The position numbers and the translations under genes were made by a program. A stretch of DNA of 64,000 bases, from positions 226,790-290,789 of the forward strand of contig JAJFLB010000053.1 of NCBI GenBank assembly GCA_021772915.1, in the 5' to 3' direction. The notes beneath the pieces were generated by a model, which was given only the letters and a program-made list of their open reading frames with translations, did no database searches and was not told the origin of the DNA. This document shows, one piece after another, positions 8,558 through 16,631 of the stretch. The first letter of the stretch is position 1. Each line of letters opens with the position of its first letter. Origin of the DNA: Gammaproteobacteria bacterium (lineage in GTDB: Bacteria; Pseudomonadota; Gammaproteobacteria; Xanthomonadales; SZUA-36).

Positions 8558-9961
8558 CTAGGCTTTGCTCAATAATTGCTTGTGCACGTTTGCAATCTTC
8601 AACACTGCAGCGAATCTTACTAAGGGTTCATTGTCATTGATTAAGCCTAACGGTATAGAGAAATGCCCGCGTCGGTAGGTAAATCGATTCTCCGCTGGAA
8701 CTTTCCATGTATCCAGCTGGGCCGCCGTCGTCTTGATCGGTGTCACCTTATCCATGGTTCCACAAACGGAAACGATGTTTTCGCCACCCATGCAGGTTGA
8801 CCGCATTGGATCCAGGCGTTGCAGCCAGACTTTCTCAAGCGCCTGGTTCCAACCCGCCGTTCGCAGAGACTCACCCAGGTTCCATATGTCTGACAAGGCA
8901 CTGTTCTCGGCAGTTTCAGCCATATGTTGGCTATGGGTGATGGCCAGCAGGGCATCTGGTTGTAAATTGTGCGCCCAGTCACCGGCATTCATGGCCACCG
9001 CCTTGGCCGTTTGTGCACCAAGACTGCTGCCACCGACTGCAACGGGTCCCAGACTGTTAGATCTGCACCAATCAATGATGGTCGCCCACTCCTGATGCTG
9101 TGCGGCAAGAAAATCGAACATGCTGGTGGGAATTCTGGACAGAAATTGTTCCCCGCCATAGTGACCGGGCAGGACACGGCGGCCGTGCCACGGTGCCTCG
9201 GGGAGAATGACCCGAATGCCCATTTTGGTCAGCTGTGTAATCTCATCAAGGATCAGGTGGTAGTGATCAAATTCAACGCAAATGCCATGACCAAAAATCA
9301 ATGTTGGTGGCTCAGACACCCCTTCGGGTTCGTGCACCCGGGCATAAACAAGATCATTCATCTGCTCGCTGGGTGAGCTGAAACGAAGCCAATAGTCTTT
9401 TCCAAAGTTGGTAATTATCGACCTTGAAACCTCGACTGTCGGAAACTTCTCTGGTGGCGAAAAAAAATCGCGGAGTTTCTCGCCGGTTTCACCAAATCTT
9501 CCGACAACGTCTTCAGGCGTGGGTGGATCCATGGCGACGGAAGTTTTTACGAGCCGTCGTAGCGGGGCGAATTTTCTCCTTGCCAGGTTGTAATCATTGC
9601 GGTAGGCAAGCCGCATTTCCTCAACAATTGGCAGTCGCTCTTCTGCCACAGTTTGTCCCTCAAAAAAATAGTGGCGCCACAACTGGTCAATCGAGAAAGC
9701 CTTCAGGCGTGCGCGTTCAAAATGCTGCAGGGCACCAGCAATGACTTTGCACTGGTGGGTGCTGGGCTGCTCTAACGGCACTTGCTCGATAAATCTGTCG
9801 ACGTCTCCGTCGGCGGCGCGTGCGGCCGCCCACAACCTGGATAAGGGGAAATACCAGTGCTTGAGAAAATACAGTACAACGCGATCAATCCAGGGCAGGG
9901 CAATGACACGACCCACCGGGGACACCAGCAGATTATTTGTAAAGCGGGACAGTCCGGACAT
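8558..9961 (-). CDS. Alpha/beta hydrolase family protein (ABHD18/DUF2048-like)
   Basis: The C-terminal half of this 467-residue protein has an alpha/beta hydrolase fold: an oxyanion region FGHGICVEFDHYH (about 223-235), the segment EAPWHGRR, the nucleophile elbow GGSSLGA (serine about 313), and candidate acid and base residues in CGTMDKVTP and YRRGHFS near the C-terminus. Residues 1-190 are a helical extension without a recognised domain. The pattern resembles the ABHD18/DUF2048 group, whose substrates are poorly known. Lying between an Fe-S flavoprotein and an acyltransferase in one operon, it may hydrolyse a lipid ester or thioester; this is inference. Confidence 0.75.
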   Translation of the reverse strand: MSGLSRFTNNLLVSPVGRVIALPWIDRVVLYFLKHWYFPLSRLWAAARAADGDVDRFIEQVPLEQPSTHQCKVIAGALQHFERARLKAFSIDQLWRHYFFEGQTVAEERLPIVEEMRLAYRNDYNLARRKFAPLRRLVKTSVAMDPPTPEDVVGRFGETGEKLRDFFSPPEKFPTVEVSRSIITNFGKDYWLRFSSPSEQMNDLVYARVHEPEGVSEPPTLIFGHGICVEFDHYHLILDEITQLTKMGIRVILPEAPWHGRRVLPGHYGGEQFLSRIPTSMFDFLAAQHQEWATIIDWCRSNSLGPVAVGGSSLGAQTAKAVAMNAGDWAHNLQPDALLAITHSQHMAETAENSALSDIWNLGESLRTAGWNQALEKVWLQRLDPMRSTCMGGENIVSVCGTMDKVTPIKTTAAQLDTWKVPAENRFTYRRGHFSIPLGLINDNEPLVRFAAVLKIANVHKQLLSKA

Positions 9962-10053
9962 CTGACAATTCTAGTCCTTTGCATGTAGATGGGCGAGCGG
10001 GATCTGCCAGTTCCTGGTGCAGCAGCCGATTGAAGGCTTAGCCACCAGGATGA

Positions 10054-11745
10054 TTATGGTACCGGTGGCTGATACGCATCGAGGAAGCCACACGGACATA
10101 CCTCAATGCACTTTCCGCACGCCTTGCACATATCCAGTGTGAGTGAGAAATACATACCGGGACCGGTCTCTGTCAATTTGGTAAAGCAACCGGATGTGCA
10201 GAACATTGAACAGCTTTCACAACCCATGCAGGAGCCGCAAGAAAAACACCGCTTGGCCTCCCGCAAGAACTGTTGTTCGGATATGGTGTTGGCAACCTCG
10301 GCCCTGCCGTCGTCAATTCGCTCATCAGCCGGAAGTTTGAGCGCCCTGACCGGGGTCGAAGTCGGTGTCTGATCAAAAGTGACCTGTTGAGGTTCTACTG
10401 GCGGCCTGGGGTCGTCAGGCAAGCCGTCACTGCGCCTGCCCTGAAATTTGGCGTGTAACTCTTCGGCGGCACTTCTTCCCTGCATGATGGCATTGCCGGC
10501 AATGCCGAGTTTGAGCATGTCGCCACCGGCTTGAATGCCTGGACTCACATTTCCCAGTTGGTCAGTGCTGAGCCAGTTTCCAGTGTGGTCCAGTGCCTCG
10601 AAACCATCGAGAACCGGTGCCTGGGAAACCGCTGTAATGAGTGTGTCCACGGGCATACTGAATTCGGAACCTGGGATTGGCTCTGGCCGCCGCCGGCCTG
10701 ATGAGTCCGCTTCACCCAGAGCCATGCGACACGCCACCAGGTTCTCGAGTCTGCCATCATCAGAGCGTTGGAGACGTGTCGGTGTGGCCAGCAAGAGTAA
10801 CTCGATCCCTTCTTCCAGCATATCTTCGACCTCAGCCTGAATTGCCGGCATCTCTTCCATTGAACGCCGGTAAATGAGGGACACTTCTGCGCCTGTGCGT
10901 CGTGCACAGCGTGCGGCATCTACCGCAGTGTTCCCACCGCCTGTGACGACAACGGCTGCGCCGAGGTCTATTTTCTCTCCGTTGTTGAAACGTGAAAGGT
11001 AGTCTGTTCCTGTCCACACTGAAGGCCCGTCTTCGCCCGGTAGTCCCAGATTCCGCCCTTGCTGTGCACCCAATCCCAGGTACAGGGTCGTGTGGCGCTT
11101 ACGAAGTTCCTCCAGGGTGATATCACGACCAATCATGGTGTTCAGTTTCAGCTCGACGCCCAGGTCGAGAATGCGGGAAATCTCTGCATCAAGAACTGCC
11201 GGTGGAAGCCGGTAGTCAGGTACACCGTAACGCAACATCCCCCCCGCTTGCTCCTGTGCTTCGTAGACGGTCACCCGGTAAGCCCGGCGGGCCATCTGGT
11301 AGGCGAAGGACAGACCGGACGGTCCCGCACCCACTACACCGAGCCATTCTCTCCGGGGTTCATTTGACAGTTGACGGAGTGGCAACCGCTCTTTGATGGC
11401 CCAGTCGCCAAGGAAACGCTCCATGGCATTAATCGCCAGCGGATCATCCAGGCCGGTCCGAGTGCAACGGTCTTCACACGGATGCGGACATATGCGCCCC
11501 AGGACGCCGGGAAAAGGGTTGACGTCGGTGATCGTTTGCCAGGCCCGCGCAAAAGCCTGATGGTCGGACAGACCGAGTTTCCCGCGTTGCGCGACAACAC
11601 CTATCCATTGACGGATGTCTCCGCAATTCGGGCAATCGGCCTGGCACGGCGGTTGCTTTTCTTGCTGGTGCGGGTGGTAGGCGGGGGTGAGTCGATCAAA
11701 ACCTTCCTCTGATTTCTTTTGACCCGTTCCTGAATCGGTATTCAT
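10054..11745 (-). CDS. GltD-like NADPH/FAD oxidoreductase with N- and C-terminal Fe-S domains
   Basis: This 563-residue protein resembles the small subunit of glutamate synthase and the dihydropyrimidine dehydrogenase domain II family. In order it shows an N-terminal cysteine-rich helical Fe-S domain (CQADCPNC and CPHPCEDRC, about 33-93), an FAD-binding fold (VVGAGPSGLSFAYQMA), an NADPH-binding fold (VVTGGGNTAVDAARCARR) and a C-terminal module with two cysteine clusters (CFSCGSCMGCESC and CKACGKCIEVCPCGF) suited to two [4Fe-4S] clusters. No glutamate synthase large subunit is nearby, so it probably moves electrons from NADPH to another partner. Its start overlaps the stop of the cyclic-nucleotide-binding gene by four bases, implying coupled translation. 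Confidence 0.85.
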   Translation of the reverse strand: MNTDSGTGQKKSEEGFDRLTPAYHPHQQEKQPPCQADCPNCGDIRQWIGVVAQRGKLGLSDHQAFARAWQTITDVNPFPGVLGRICPHPCEDRCTRTGLDDPLAINAMERFLGDWAIKERLPLRQLSNEPRREWLGVVGAGPSGLSFAYQMARRAYRVTVYEAQEQAGGMLRYGVPDYRLPPAVLDAEISRILDLGVELKLNTMIGRDITLEELRKRHTTLYLGLGAQQGRNLGLPGEDGPSVWTGTDYLSRFNNGEKIDLGAAVVVTGGGNTAVDAARCARRTGAEVSLIYRRSMEEMPAIQAEVEDMLEEGIELLLLATPTRLQRSDDGRLENLVACRMALGEADSSGRRRPEPIPGSEFSMPVDTLITAVSQAPVLDGFEALDHTGNWLSTDQLGNVSPGIQAGGDMLKLGIAGNAIMQGRSAAEELHAKFQGRRSDGLPDDPRPPVEPQQVTFDQTPTSTPVRALKLPADERIDDGRAEVANTISEQQFLREAKRCFSCGSCMGCESCSMFCTSGCFTKLTETGPGMYFSLTLDMCKACGKCIEVCPCGFLDAYQPPVP

Positions 11746-12116
11746 CTTGAGTCAGCCTCGTGGTCGGCAAGCTGTTTTGACAGGGCTCGAATGCGATGTG
11801 ACATAGTCTGCAGCAGGTTAGTGGCCAGAAGAGGGTCTTCCTGAAGTCGTCTGAACAAGGCCTTCTTGTCCACCTTTAACACTTTGGCGTCACCGACCGC
11901 TCGTGCTGTCGCCGAGCGTACTTCTTTTTCAAAAAGCGCCATTTCTCCGAAAAAATCTCCAGCGCTGAGAAGGTTCAGGTGTTGTTCGCCAGCCGCTGTT
12001 GACTGCACAATCTCTACCTGACCGGATTGGACAACATACATACAGTCACCTGCAGCATCTTGCTTGATGATGACTTCACCATCCGTGTAGATTTTACCAA
12101 GTGCACCCTCGGACAT
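11742..12116 (-). CDS. Stand-alone cyclic-nucleotide-binding domain protein
   Basis: At 124 residues this protein is essentially one cNMP-binding (Crp-like) beta-roll. The phosphate-binding cassette is clear in GDFFGEMALFEKEVRSATARA (about 64-84), with the FGE glutamate and the RSA arginine that normally contact the cyclic nucleotide. No DNA-binding helix-turn-helix follows; the C-terminus ends in a short amphipathic helix. It therefore looks like a regulatory subunit rather than a transcription factor. It is sandwiched between two flavoprotein genes with a 2-base gap and a 4-base overlap, suggesting that cAMP or cGMP (or membrane association) tunes their activity. Confidence 0.88.
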   Translation of the reverse strand: MSEGALGKIYTDGEVIIKQDAAGDCMYVVQSGQVEIVQSTAAGEQHLNLLSAGDFFGEMALFEKEVRSATARAVGDAKVLKVDKKALFRRLQEDPLLATNLLQTMSHRIRALSKQLADHEADSR

Positions 12117-12118
12117 GA

Positions 12119-13516
12119 TCAGGATACCTCTTTTCGTTTTTTACCAGGCCACATATTCGCCACAAAATTGAGCGTCAGGTTACCGATAAACCCTGGATGT
12201 AGGGCACCAACGAATATCTCGGTGTAGGGTGCGCTGCCGGTAAACATGTTCCACAGTAGTGAGCTCATATGGGGTTTTCGGGATGTATGCGCCTGTTCGC
12301 GTGCGGCCATACGAAGAATAACGCAGCGCAAAAAGCGAAAGCGTTTCAAAATACCGGTTGTCCCAAACATGAACCTGCCAATGGCATTATCTTTGGTAAT
12401 GGTTTGGCATGCCGGCCAGAAATTTTTTCTGAAGGTCTGTTCGGATATACCCTGGAACACCGCGGTGCTTGCGGCTGCCTTGGCGGTACGAAATGCAGCG
12501 CCAATACCGTCTTTATAGAGCCGGGTCACCCCACTGTCACCCACCAGCACCATGCGGTCTGCGTAGGGACGTTTACGTGCACCCATGTTGATCAGTGGGG
12601 AACAACTGCAGACACAGGGTACGGCGTTACTGGGAAAGCTGGCGCCTACGGCGGGATCGTTCAGAAAGGTATGTACGAGCTCCTGGTCCAGGTCATCTCC
12701 CAGCATCACCACGGTGGCAAACTCACCCTTGGGAATGATGGCCGCAAACTCAAGTCTTGGTATGGGGAGCAGATAAACGTGTACCGAGTTACCCAGGATA
12801 CGCAGTATCTCAGCCTCGGTGGATTTGAATTCACAAACATAGGCACGGGTGGTGCGGGGTGGCTCAAATCCGGCAGGCATGTCTTCAAGCAAACGCAGGA
12901 AGTTGCTGTTTACACCACTGGCAACAGCAATCAAGTCATACCTGGCTTCTTTTTGATCCGCAAACTGCAGACACGGATAGCCTTTGCGCCAATGGATATT
13001 GGTGATTAGCTGATGTAGAACCCTGGCACCCTTTTTTTTGGCCAAAGCCTGGAGGTAACCGTCGAAACTTTCCCAGCGTGACTCACCGCCCTCTCTGGGT
13101 CCGTTGCCGCGGTACAAAGCAGCAATGCGTTGCTCACCCGCTTGGTTTTGGATGGCAACACTACCCACATCCATGTGTACCAGGTAGGACTCGATGCCAC
13201 GTTGTACTACCGATTCCGGCAGGTTGATACCCTCAGTGGCGAGAATTTGCACCAGGGATTCCGAAACGATGCCACCACAATGGTTGCAGCCGGCCGGACC
13301 ACAGTGAGCGAACGAACGTGGGTCGTATATGTCAACTTCAATCTGGAGATCGACAGCAGCAGCCATTTTCAACAGGAAAAAAGAGAAGAACGAACCTGCT
13401 GGCCCACCACCTACAACGGCAACACGAGATCCGTTTGACAGACTGAGTTCCGCTTCCTCCTCATTGGCGAGACTCGCGAATGAGTCCAGCACGGATAGTT
13501 CAGAGGAGTGTTTCAT
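12119..13516 (-). CDS. FAD-dependent oxidoreductase, geranylgeranyl-reductase-like
   Basis: The N-terminal Rossmann dinucleotide motif VAVVGGGPAGSFFSFFLL (about 33-50) and the later FAD aspartate motif RMVLVGDSGVTRLYKDGIGAAFRTA identify a group of flavoproteins that includes geranylgeranyl reductases and FixC-like enzymes. An unusual cysteine cluster, CGPAGCNHCGG (about 72-82), follows the first FAD motif and may be redox-active or bind metal. The C-terminal 90 residues are basic and hydrophobic, suggesting membrane association. It is the first gene of the six-gene minus-strand operon, directly before the cNMP-binding and GltD-like genes, from which it could receive electrons. Substrate unknown. 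Confidence 0.8.
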   Translation of the reverse strand: MKHSSELSVLDSFASLANEEEAELSLSNGSRVAVVGGGPAGSFFSFFLLKMAAAVDLQIEVDIYDPRSFAHCGPAGCNHCGGIVSESLVQILATEGINLPESVVQRGIESYLVHMDVGSVAIQNQAGEQRIAALYRGNGPREGGESRWESFDGYLQALAKKKGARVLHQLITNIHWRKGYPCLQFADQKEARYDLIAVASGVNSNFLRLLEDMPAGFEPPRTTRAYVCEFKSTEAEILRILGNSVHVYLLPIPRLEFAAIIPKGEFATVVMLGDDLDQELVHTFLNDPAVGASFPSNAVPCVCSCSPLINMGARKRPYADRMVLVGDSGVTRLYKDGIGAAFRTAKAAASTAVFQGISEQTFRKNFWPACQTITKDNAIGRFMFGTTGILKRFRFLRCVILRMAAREQAHTSRKPHMSSLLWNMFTGSAPYTEIFVGALHPGFIGNLTLNFVANMWPGKKRKEVS

Positions 13517-13614
13517 ATATACTCAGAGTTTCTCGATACACAGTCACTATAAATTTTTTGACAAGGGGCACTTTATCCGTCTTATGCCCCGGATTCATTG
13601 ATACAGGTCAGTAA

Positions 13615-14097
13615 ATGCGCAATCTCGAAGAAAAAATTGAGATTCGGTCCTCAAAACAGGAGGCGTGGGAGGTATTGGCTGATTTTGGTGGTGCTGCCGC
13701 ATGGGCCCCTGGAATGCGTACGTCCAGTGTAAGAGGGGAGCTAAAAACCGGTGTAGGCGCCTACCGTGTTATGCGTCATTCCTGGGGTTTCACCGTTGAG
13801 GAGTCTGTTACCCGGTGGACGGAAGGCATTGGCTACGCTTTCGATCTTGTGCGGGCTCCGTTTCCAATGTCCAATGTCAGGGAAAGTTTAAGTTTGGAGT
13901 ACTCTCAAGGTCGCACCGTCGTTTCCACGTCTGTGAGCTATGACATGCGTCTGGGTGTGCTGGGCGCTTTGCTCGACACCATACTGGTACGCTTCCTGGT
14001 GCGTCGTGAAATGCAGGCAGGCATGCGTGGGCTCAAGAAATTTGTTGAGCTGAAAGCTATCGGTAACGCGTCATCTGCACCCACGGGTTCGGCCTGA
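13615..14097 (+). CDS. SRPBCC (START-like) family protein
   Basis: A 160-residue single-domain protein of the Bet v1/polyketide-cyclase-like SRPBCC fold, recognisable by the N-terminal strand with EEKIEIRSSKQEAWEVLADFGGAAAW, the repeated beta strands (VTRWTEGIGYAFDL, TVVSTSVSYDM) and a long C-terminal helix. Such proteins bind hydrophobic ligands in a deep cavity. It is divergent from the flavoprotein operon, sharing a 98-base intergenic region, and may sense or carry a related hydrophobic compound. Its stop lies 3 bases from the convergent PLP decarboxylase stop. Confidence 0.82.
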   Translation: MRNLEEKIEIRSSKQEAWEVLADFGGAAAWAPGMRTSSVRGELKTGVGAYRVMRHSWGFTVEESVTRWTEGIGYAFDLVRAPFPMSNVRESLSLEYSQGRTVVSTSVSYDMRLGVLGALLDTILVRFLVRREMQAGMRGLKKFVELKAIGNASSAPTGSA

Positions 14098-14100
14098 AGT

Positions 14101-15351
14101 TCAGCTGTAACGGATATCCCCTTTTTTGGCTTCACCACCAGCAAGAATGCTCTCCGTTACCTCTCTCAGATCGGCCAGGAAAAGCGCTGCGTCTTCGTCC
14201 GTTAATGCGGGGTCAACACAAATGGTAATCGCCTCCGGTGCAACCAGCCCGAGCATTAACCAGCCTTTCTCGAACAAACCCTGGTAAACGGCAGAGGTCG
14301 GTGCCTTTTCTGAGTGAAAGTGCATGGGCATAACATCCACATCCCACACTTTCAAGCCTTCAATGGCAGCGACGCCCTTGGTAAATACTTCTTTGAGTTC
14401 CAGTACACGTCGGGTCAAGCGTAGAAAACCCTCCTCGCCGAGATAATTAAAAACTGCCCATGCTGCAAAGATAGGACCGGCAGAACGAGAGCCCGAGAAG
14501 CCGGCCAACTTGTACTGGCCGAGAAATGGATCCTCGATGGATACGTAGTGATGATCCTGCAGCACCGCATCTCGCCAGAAAATGGTGGATGCAGGTTTTT
14601 GGCAATAGCCAAACTTGTGCAAATCGCCGGATATTGACATGACACCGGGAACACGGAAATCCCAGGGTGTCAGTTTTTCTCCCAATTTCTCCAGGAACGG
14701 GTTGATGTAGCTTCCGATGCAACCGTCAACATGCATCCACAGTCCGGCGCCCATTGCCACCGAGGCTATTTCCGGTATTGGATCAATGTTGGCGTAGTGC
14801 CACGACGGCGCGGATGCTGCCACCATGATGGTGTCGTCATTAATCGCTGCAGAAATGTTAGCGGCGATACCACGACCGTTCTCATCCAGGTCGGTGGTGA
14901 TCACTTCCATGTCCAGGTAACGCGCGCCCTTCTGGAAGGAAGGGTGGATAGTGTAAGGGGCTACAACGTTGGGTTTGGTTACCCGGGGTTTGTGTATCCT
15001 CGCCCAGTTTCGGGCGGCATGCATGGCTGAAAAGTTACTCTCTGTGCCACCTGAGGTGAAATTACCCGTTGAATTCTTCTCGGGGTTTAGCAGGCTGACC
15101 CCCATGGCAATAACTTCCTGCTCAATGGTCTGCATATAGGGCAAATAGAGCGAGAAAAAGCCATTGTCTGACATGAATTTCTCAAAGGCGTACTTGCCGA
15201 CCTCCTGCACATCTTTCGGACCACGAAAAGCACGTGCGAAATGTGCGTGGGGGTCAGGCATTTGCAAAGGAAGAAGATGATCCTTGATCGCATCAAAGCT
15301 CATTCCTGTAGGTGGCATTGGTTTGATTACTCTTCCGTCGGTTGCATCCAT
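14101..15351 (-). CDS. PLP-dependent decarboxylase (group II / sphingosine-1-phosphate-lyase-like)
   Basis: A 416-residue fold-type I PLP enzyme. Visible landmarks are the phosphate-loop motif FTSGGTESN (about 98-106), HVDG with the PLP-binding aspartate (D209) and SGDLHKFGY with the Schiff-base lysine (K246). The DLHKFGY form and overall spacing match the branch that contains sphingosine-1-phosphate lyases, tyrosine/glutamate decarboxylases and related bacterial proteins. The substrate, an amino acid or a phosphorylated long-chain base, cannot be decided here. GGAGAAA precedes the start. Upstream is an unusual block of dyad symmetry, listed separately. Confidence 0.83.
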   Translation of the reverse strand: MDATDGRVIKPMPPTGMSFDAIKDHLLPLQMPDPHAHFARAFRGPKDVQEVGKYAFEKFMSDNGFFSLYLPYMQTIEQEVIAMGVSLLNPEKNSTGNFTSGGTESNFSAMHAARNWARIHKPRVTKPNVVAPYTIHPSFQKGARYLDMEVITTDLDENGRGIAANISAAINDDTIMVAASAPSWHYANIDPIPEIASVAMGAGLWMHVDGCIGSYINPFLEKLGEKLTPWDFRVPGVMSISGDLHKFGYCQKPASTIFWRDAVLQDHHYVSIEDPFLGQYKLAGFSGSRSAGPIFAAWAVFNYLGEEGFLRLTRRVLELKEVFTKGVAAIEGLKVWDVDVMPMHFHSEKAPTSAVYQGLFEKGWLMLGLVAPEAITICVDPALTDEDAALFLADLREVTESILAGGEAKKGDIRYS

Positions 15352-15652
15352 GGGGGTTTCTCCTTTGAGGACATTTGCAAAACTACCTGATAGGTTTATA
15401 TATTTACAGAGAAATTATCGACGCCAAGAATATATTCGATTTCTATTCTTGATACCACTTCGCTTTAGAAGTACGGCGTCAGGTAAATGTCGTCCGGGAA
15501 AGACAAGATCGACGATGCCATCCGCGTATCCCATAGTGCTTTTAGAAAATTCTCCATTCTGACATTCACGGAGAAGATAGATCAGTATTATCTTGGATGT
15601 AACTGTCTGCCTTGTGATCTAATGCCCGAAGGTGGCTCAGAGTTCGTGCACG
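15352..15652. promoter_or_regulatory. Intergenic region with nested dyads upstream of the PLP decarboxylase
   Basis: No gene is apparent in these 300 bases. A perfect 8-base inverted repeat, CAAGAATA at 15425-15432 and TATTCTTG at 15444-15451, sits about 75-100 bases upstream of the decarboxylase ATG. It is nested in a wider GACGCC/GGCGTC pair (15420-15425 and 15475-15480) and is followed by a small ACTTC/GAAGT dyad. This could be a regulator binding site or a structured leader. The regulator is unknown; the nearby MarR protein has different-looking candidate sites. Confidence 0.4.
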
Positions 15653-16084
15653 TTAATCAGGTGCTGATCCTCCGATCTGTCGCAATATTGTTACCGCTTG
15701 TTGCAGACAAACCAGATCTTTCTTTCTTAACCGTTTTAGATCCTTCACCAGACTATGCACCCTGGCTTTTTGACCCTTCAACATAAGCTGACGTCCGGTC
15801 CTGGTGGCCTCAATTTTCAGAGCTCGCGCATCATGCGGAGACGGCAATCGTCGCGCCAGCAGGTTTTGTTCCAGACCCGAAACAATTCTGGACATCGTTG
15901 CGGAAGTCACCTGCTCACGACGCGCCAACTCGGAAAGTGAACACGGTCCGCCAAACACCAGCACTGACAGGGCTGATAATCTTGCAGGGCCGACATTGAG
16001 TTGACTATCCTGTCTTTTTAGTCTGCGTATCAGGTGGATAGCGGTTGAATTTAGTCCAGAAGCAATATCTTCTATTGAGTCCAT
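15653..16084 (-). CDS. MarR family transcriptional regulator
   Basis: A 143-residue winged-helix protein: an N-terminal helix for dimerisation, a helix-turn-helix at about residues 53-75 (CSLSELARREQVTSATMSRI) and the wing SPHDARALKIEAT with the typical D-R pair followed by C-terminal dimer helices. MarR proteins usually repress their own gene and a divergent partner in response to small phenolic or oxidising ligands. It is divergent from the VOC-family gene, and the 129-base intergenic region contains two similar operator-like sites, so local autoregulation is likely. Confidence 0.87.
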   Translation of the reverse strand: MDSIEDIASGLNSTAIHLIRRLKRQDSQLNVGPARLSALSVLVFGGPCSLSELARREQVTSATMSRIVSGLEQNLLARRLPSPHDARALKIEATRTGRQLMLKGQKARVHSLVKDLKRLRKKDLVCLQQAVTILRQIGGSAPD

Positions 16085-16152
16085 CTTGAGTGTTTCCTGA
16101 GTTCTGAAACCGGGCGCGTGGCTGCAACTTTAGCAAACTCTCTTGACTATAG

Positions 16153-16188
16153 TTAGCAATGCTATCAATATACTTAGCATTACTAAGT
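16153..16188. promoter_or_regulatory. Tandem operator candidate for the MarR regulator
   Basis: Two 12-base near-copies, TTAGCAATGCTA (16153-16164) and TTAGCATTACTA (16174-16185), match at 10 of 12 positions and start 21 bases apart, about two DNA turns, so both face the same side of the helix. Each has dyad character (TAGCA-a-TGCTA; ACTTAG-catta-CTAAGT). A weaker half, TTAGCAAACTCT, is at 16130-16141. They lie between the divergent MarR and VOC genes and overlap a possible TTGACT/TATACT promoter. Confidence 0.5.
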
Positions 16189-16213
16189 AAGTAGACAACC
16201 ATGGAAGCTCATC

Positions 16214-16606
16214 ATGTCCGATCAACTTGCACTGACACAGATACATCAGGTTGCGATCAAAGCTGAAGATCTGTCAGAGTCGAAAGCGTTTTACAGGGAT
16301 ATCCTTGGTGCGAAAATGATCGCGGAATTCACCCCGCCGGGTCTTGTGTTTTTTGATTTCCAAGGTGTAAGACTATTGTTGGAGAAGGGCGCTGCAAATG
16401 GCACCTTGTACTTTCGCGTCGATAACATCGATGCTGCAGTGGAGCAACTCCAGGTGAAAGGCGTAGAAATGGATGCAATGCCTCACGTCATTTTTAAAGA
16501 CGATGATGGCTTATTCGGGCCCAGGGGCTATGAGGAGTCCATGGCGTTTTTTAAGGATCCTGCCGGTAATGTCCTGGTGTTGGCCAGTCAGATACCGGGT
16601 AATTGA
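16214..16606 (+). CDS. VOC (glyoxalase/bleomycin-resistance) family protein
   Basis: This 130-residue protein has the paired beta-alpha-beta-beta-beta modules of the vicinal-oxygen-chelate fold: IHQVAIKAEDLSESKAFYRDILG at the N-terminus and SMAFFKDPAGNVLVLAS at the C-terminus. The first histidine (about 10) and the late glutamate-like positions are where metal ligands usually sit, although the final conserved E is replaced in NVLVLAS by a leucine/valine run, so metal binding is uncertain. The likely role is detoxification or lyase chemistry on a small molecule. Its probable regulator is the divergent MarR protein. Confidence 0.85.
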   Translation: MSDQLALTQIHQVAIKAEDLSESKAFYRDILGAKMIAEFTPPGLVFFDFQGVRLLLEKGAANGTLYFRVDNIDAAVEQLQVKGVEMDAMPHVIFKDDDGLFGPRGYEESMAFFKDPAGNVLVLASQIPGN

Positions 16607-16631
16607 ACCTGCAAGTTTGAATTGATCAGGG

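Noticed and set aside
12269..13009. A 246-codon plus-strand open frame
   Set aside because: It lies entirely antisense to the well-supported geranylgeranyl-reductase-like gene and its product has no domain-like pattern.
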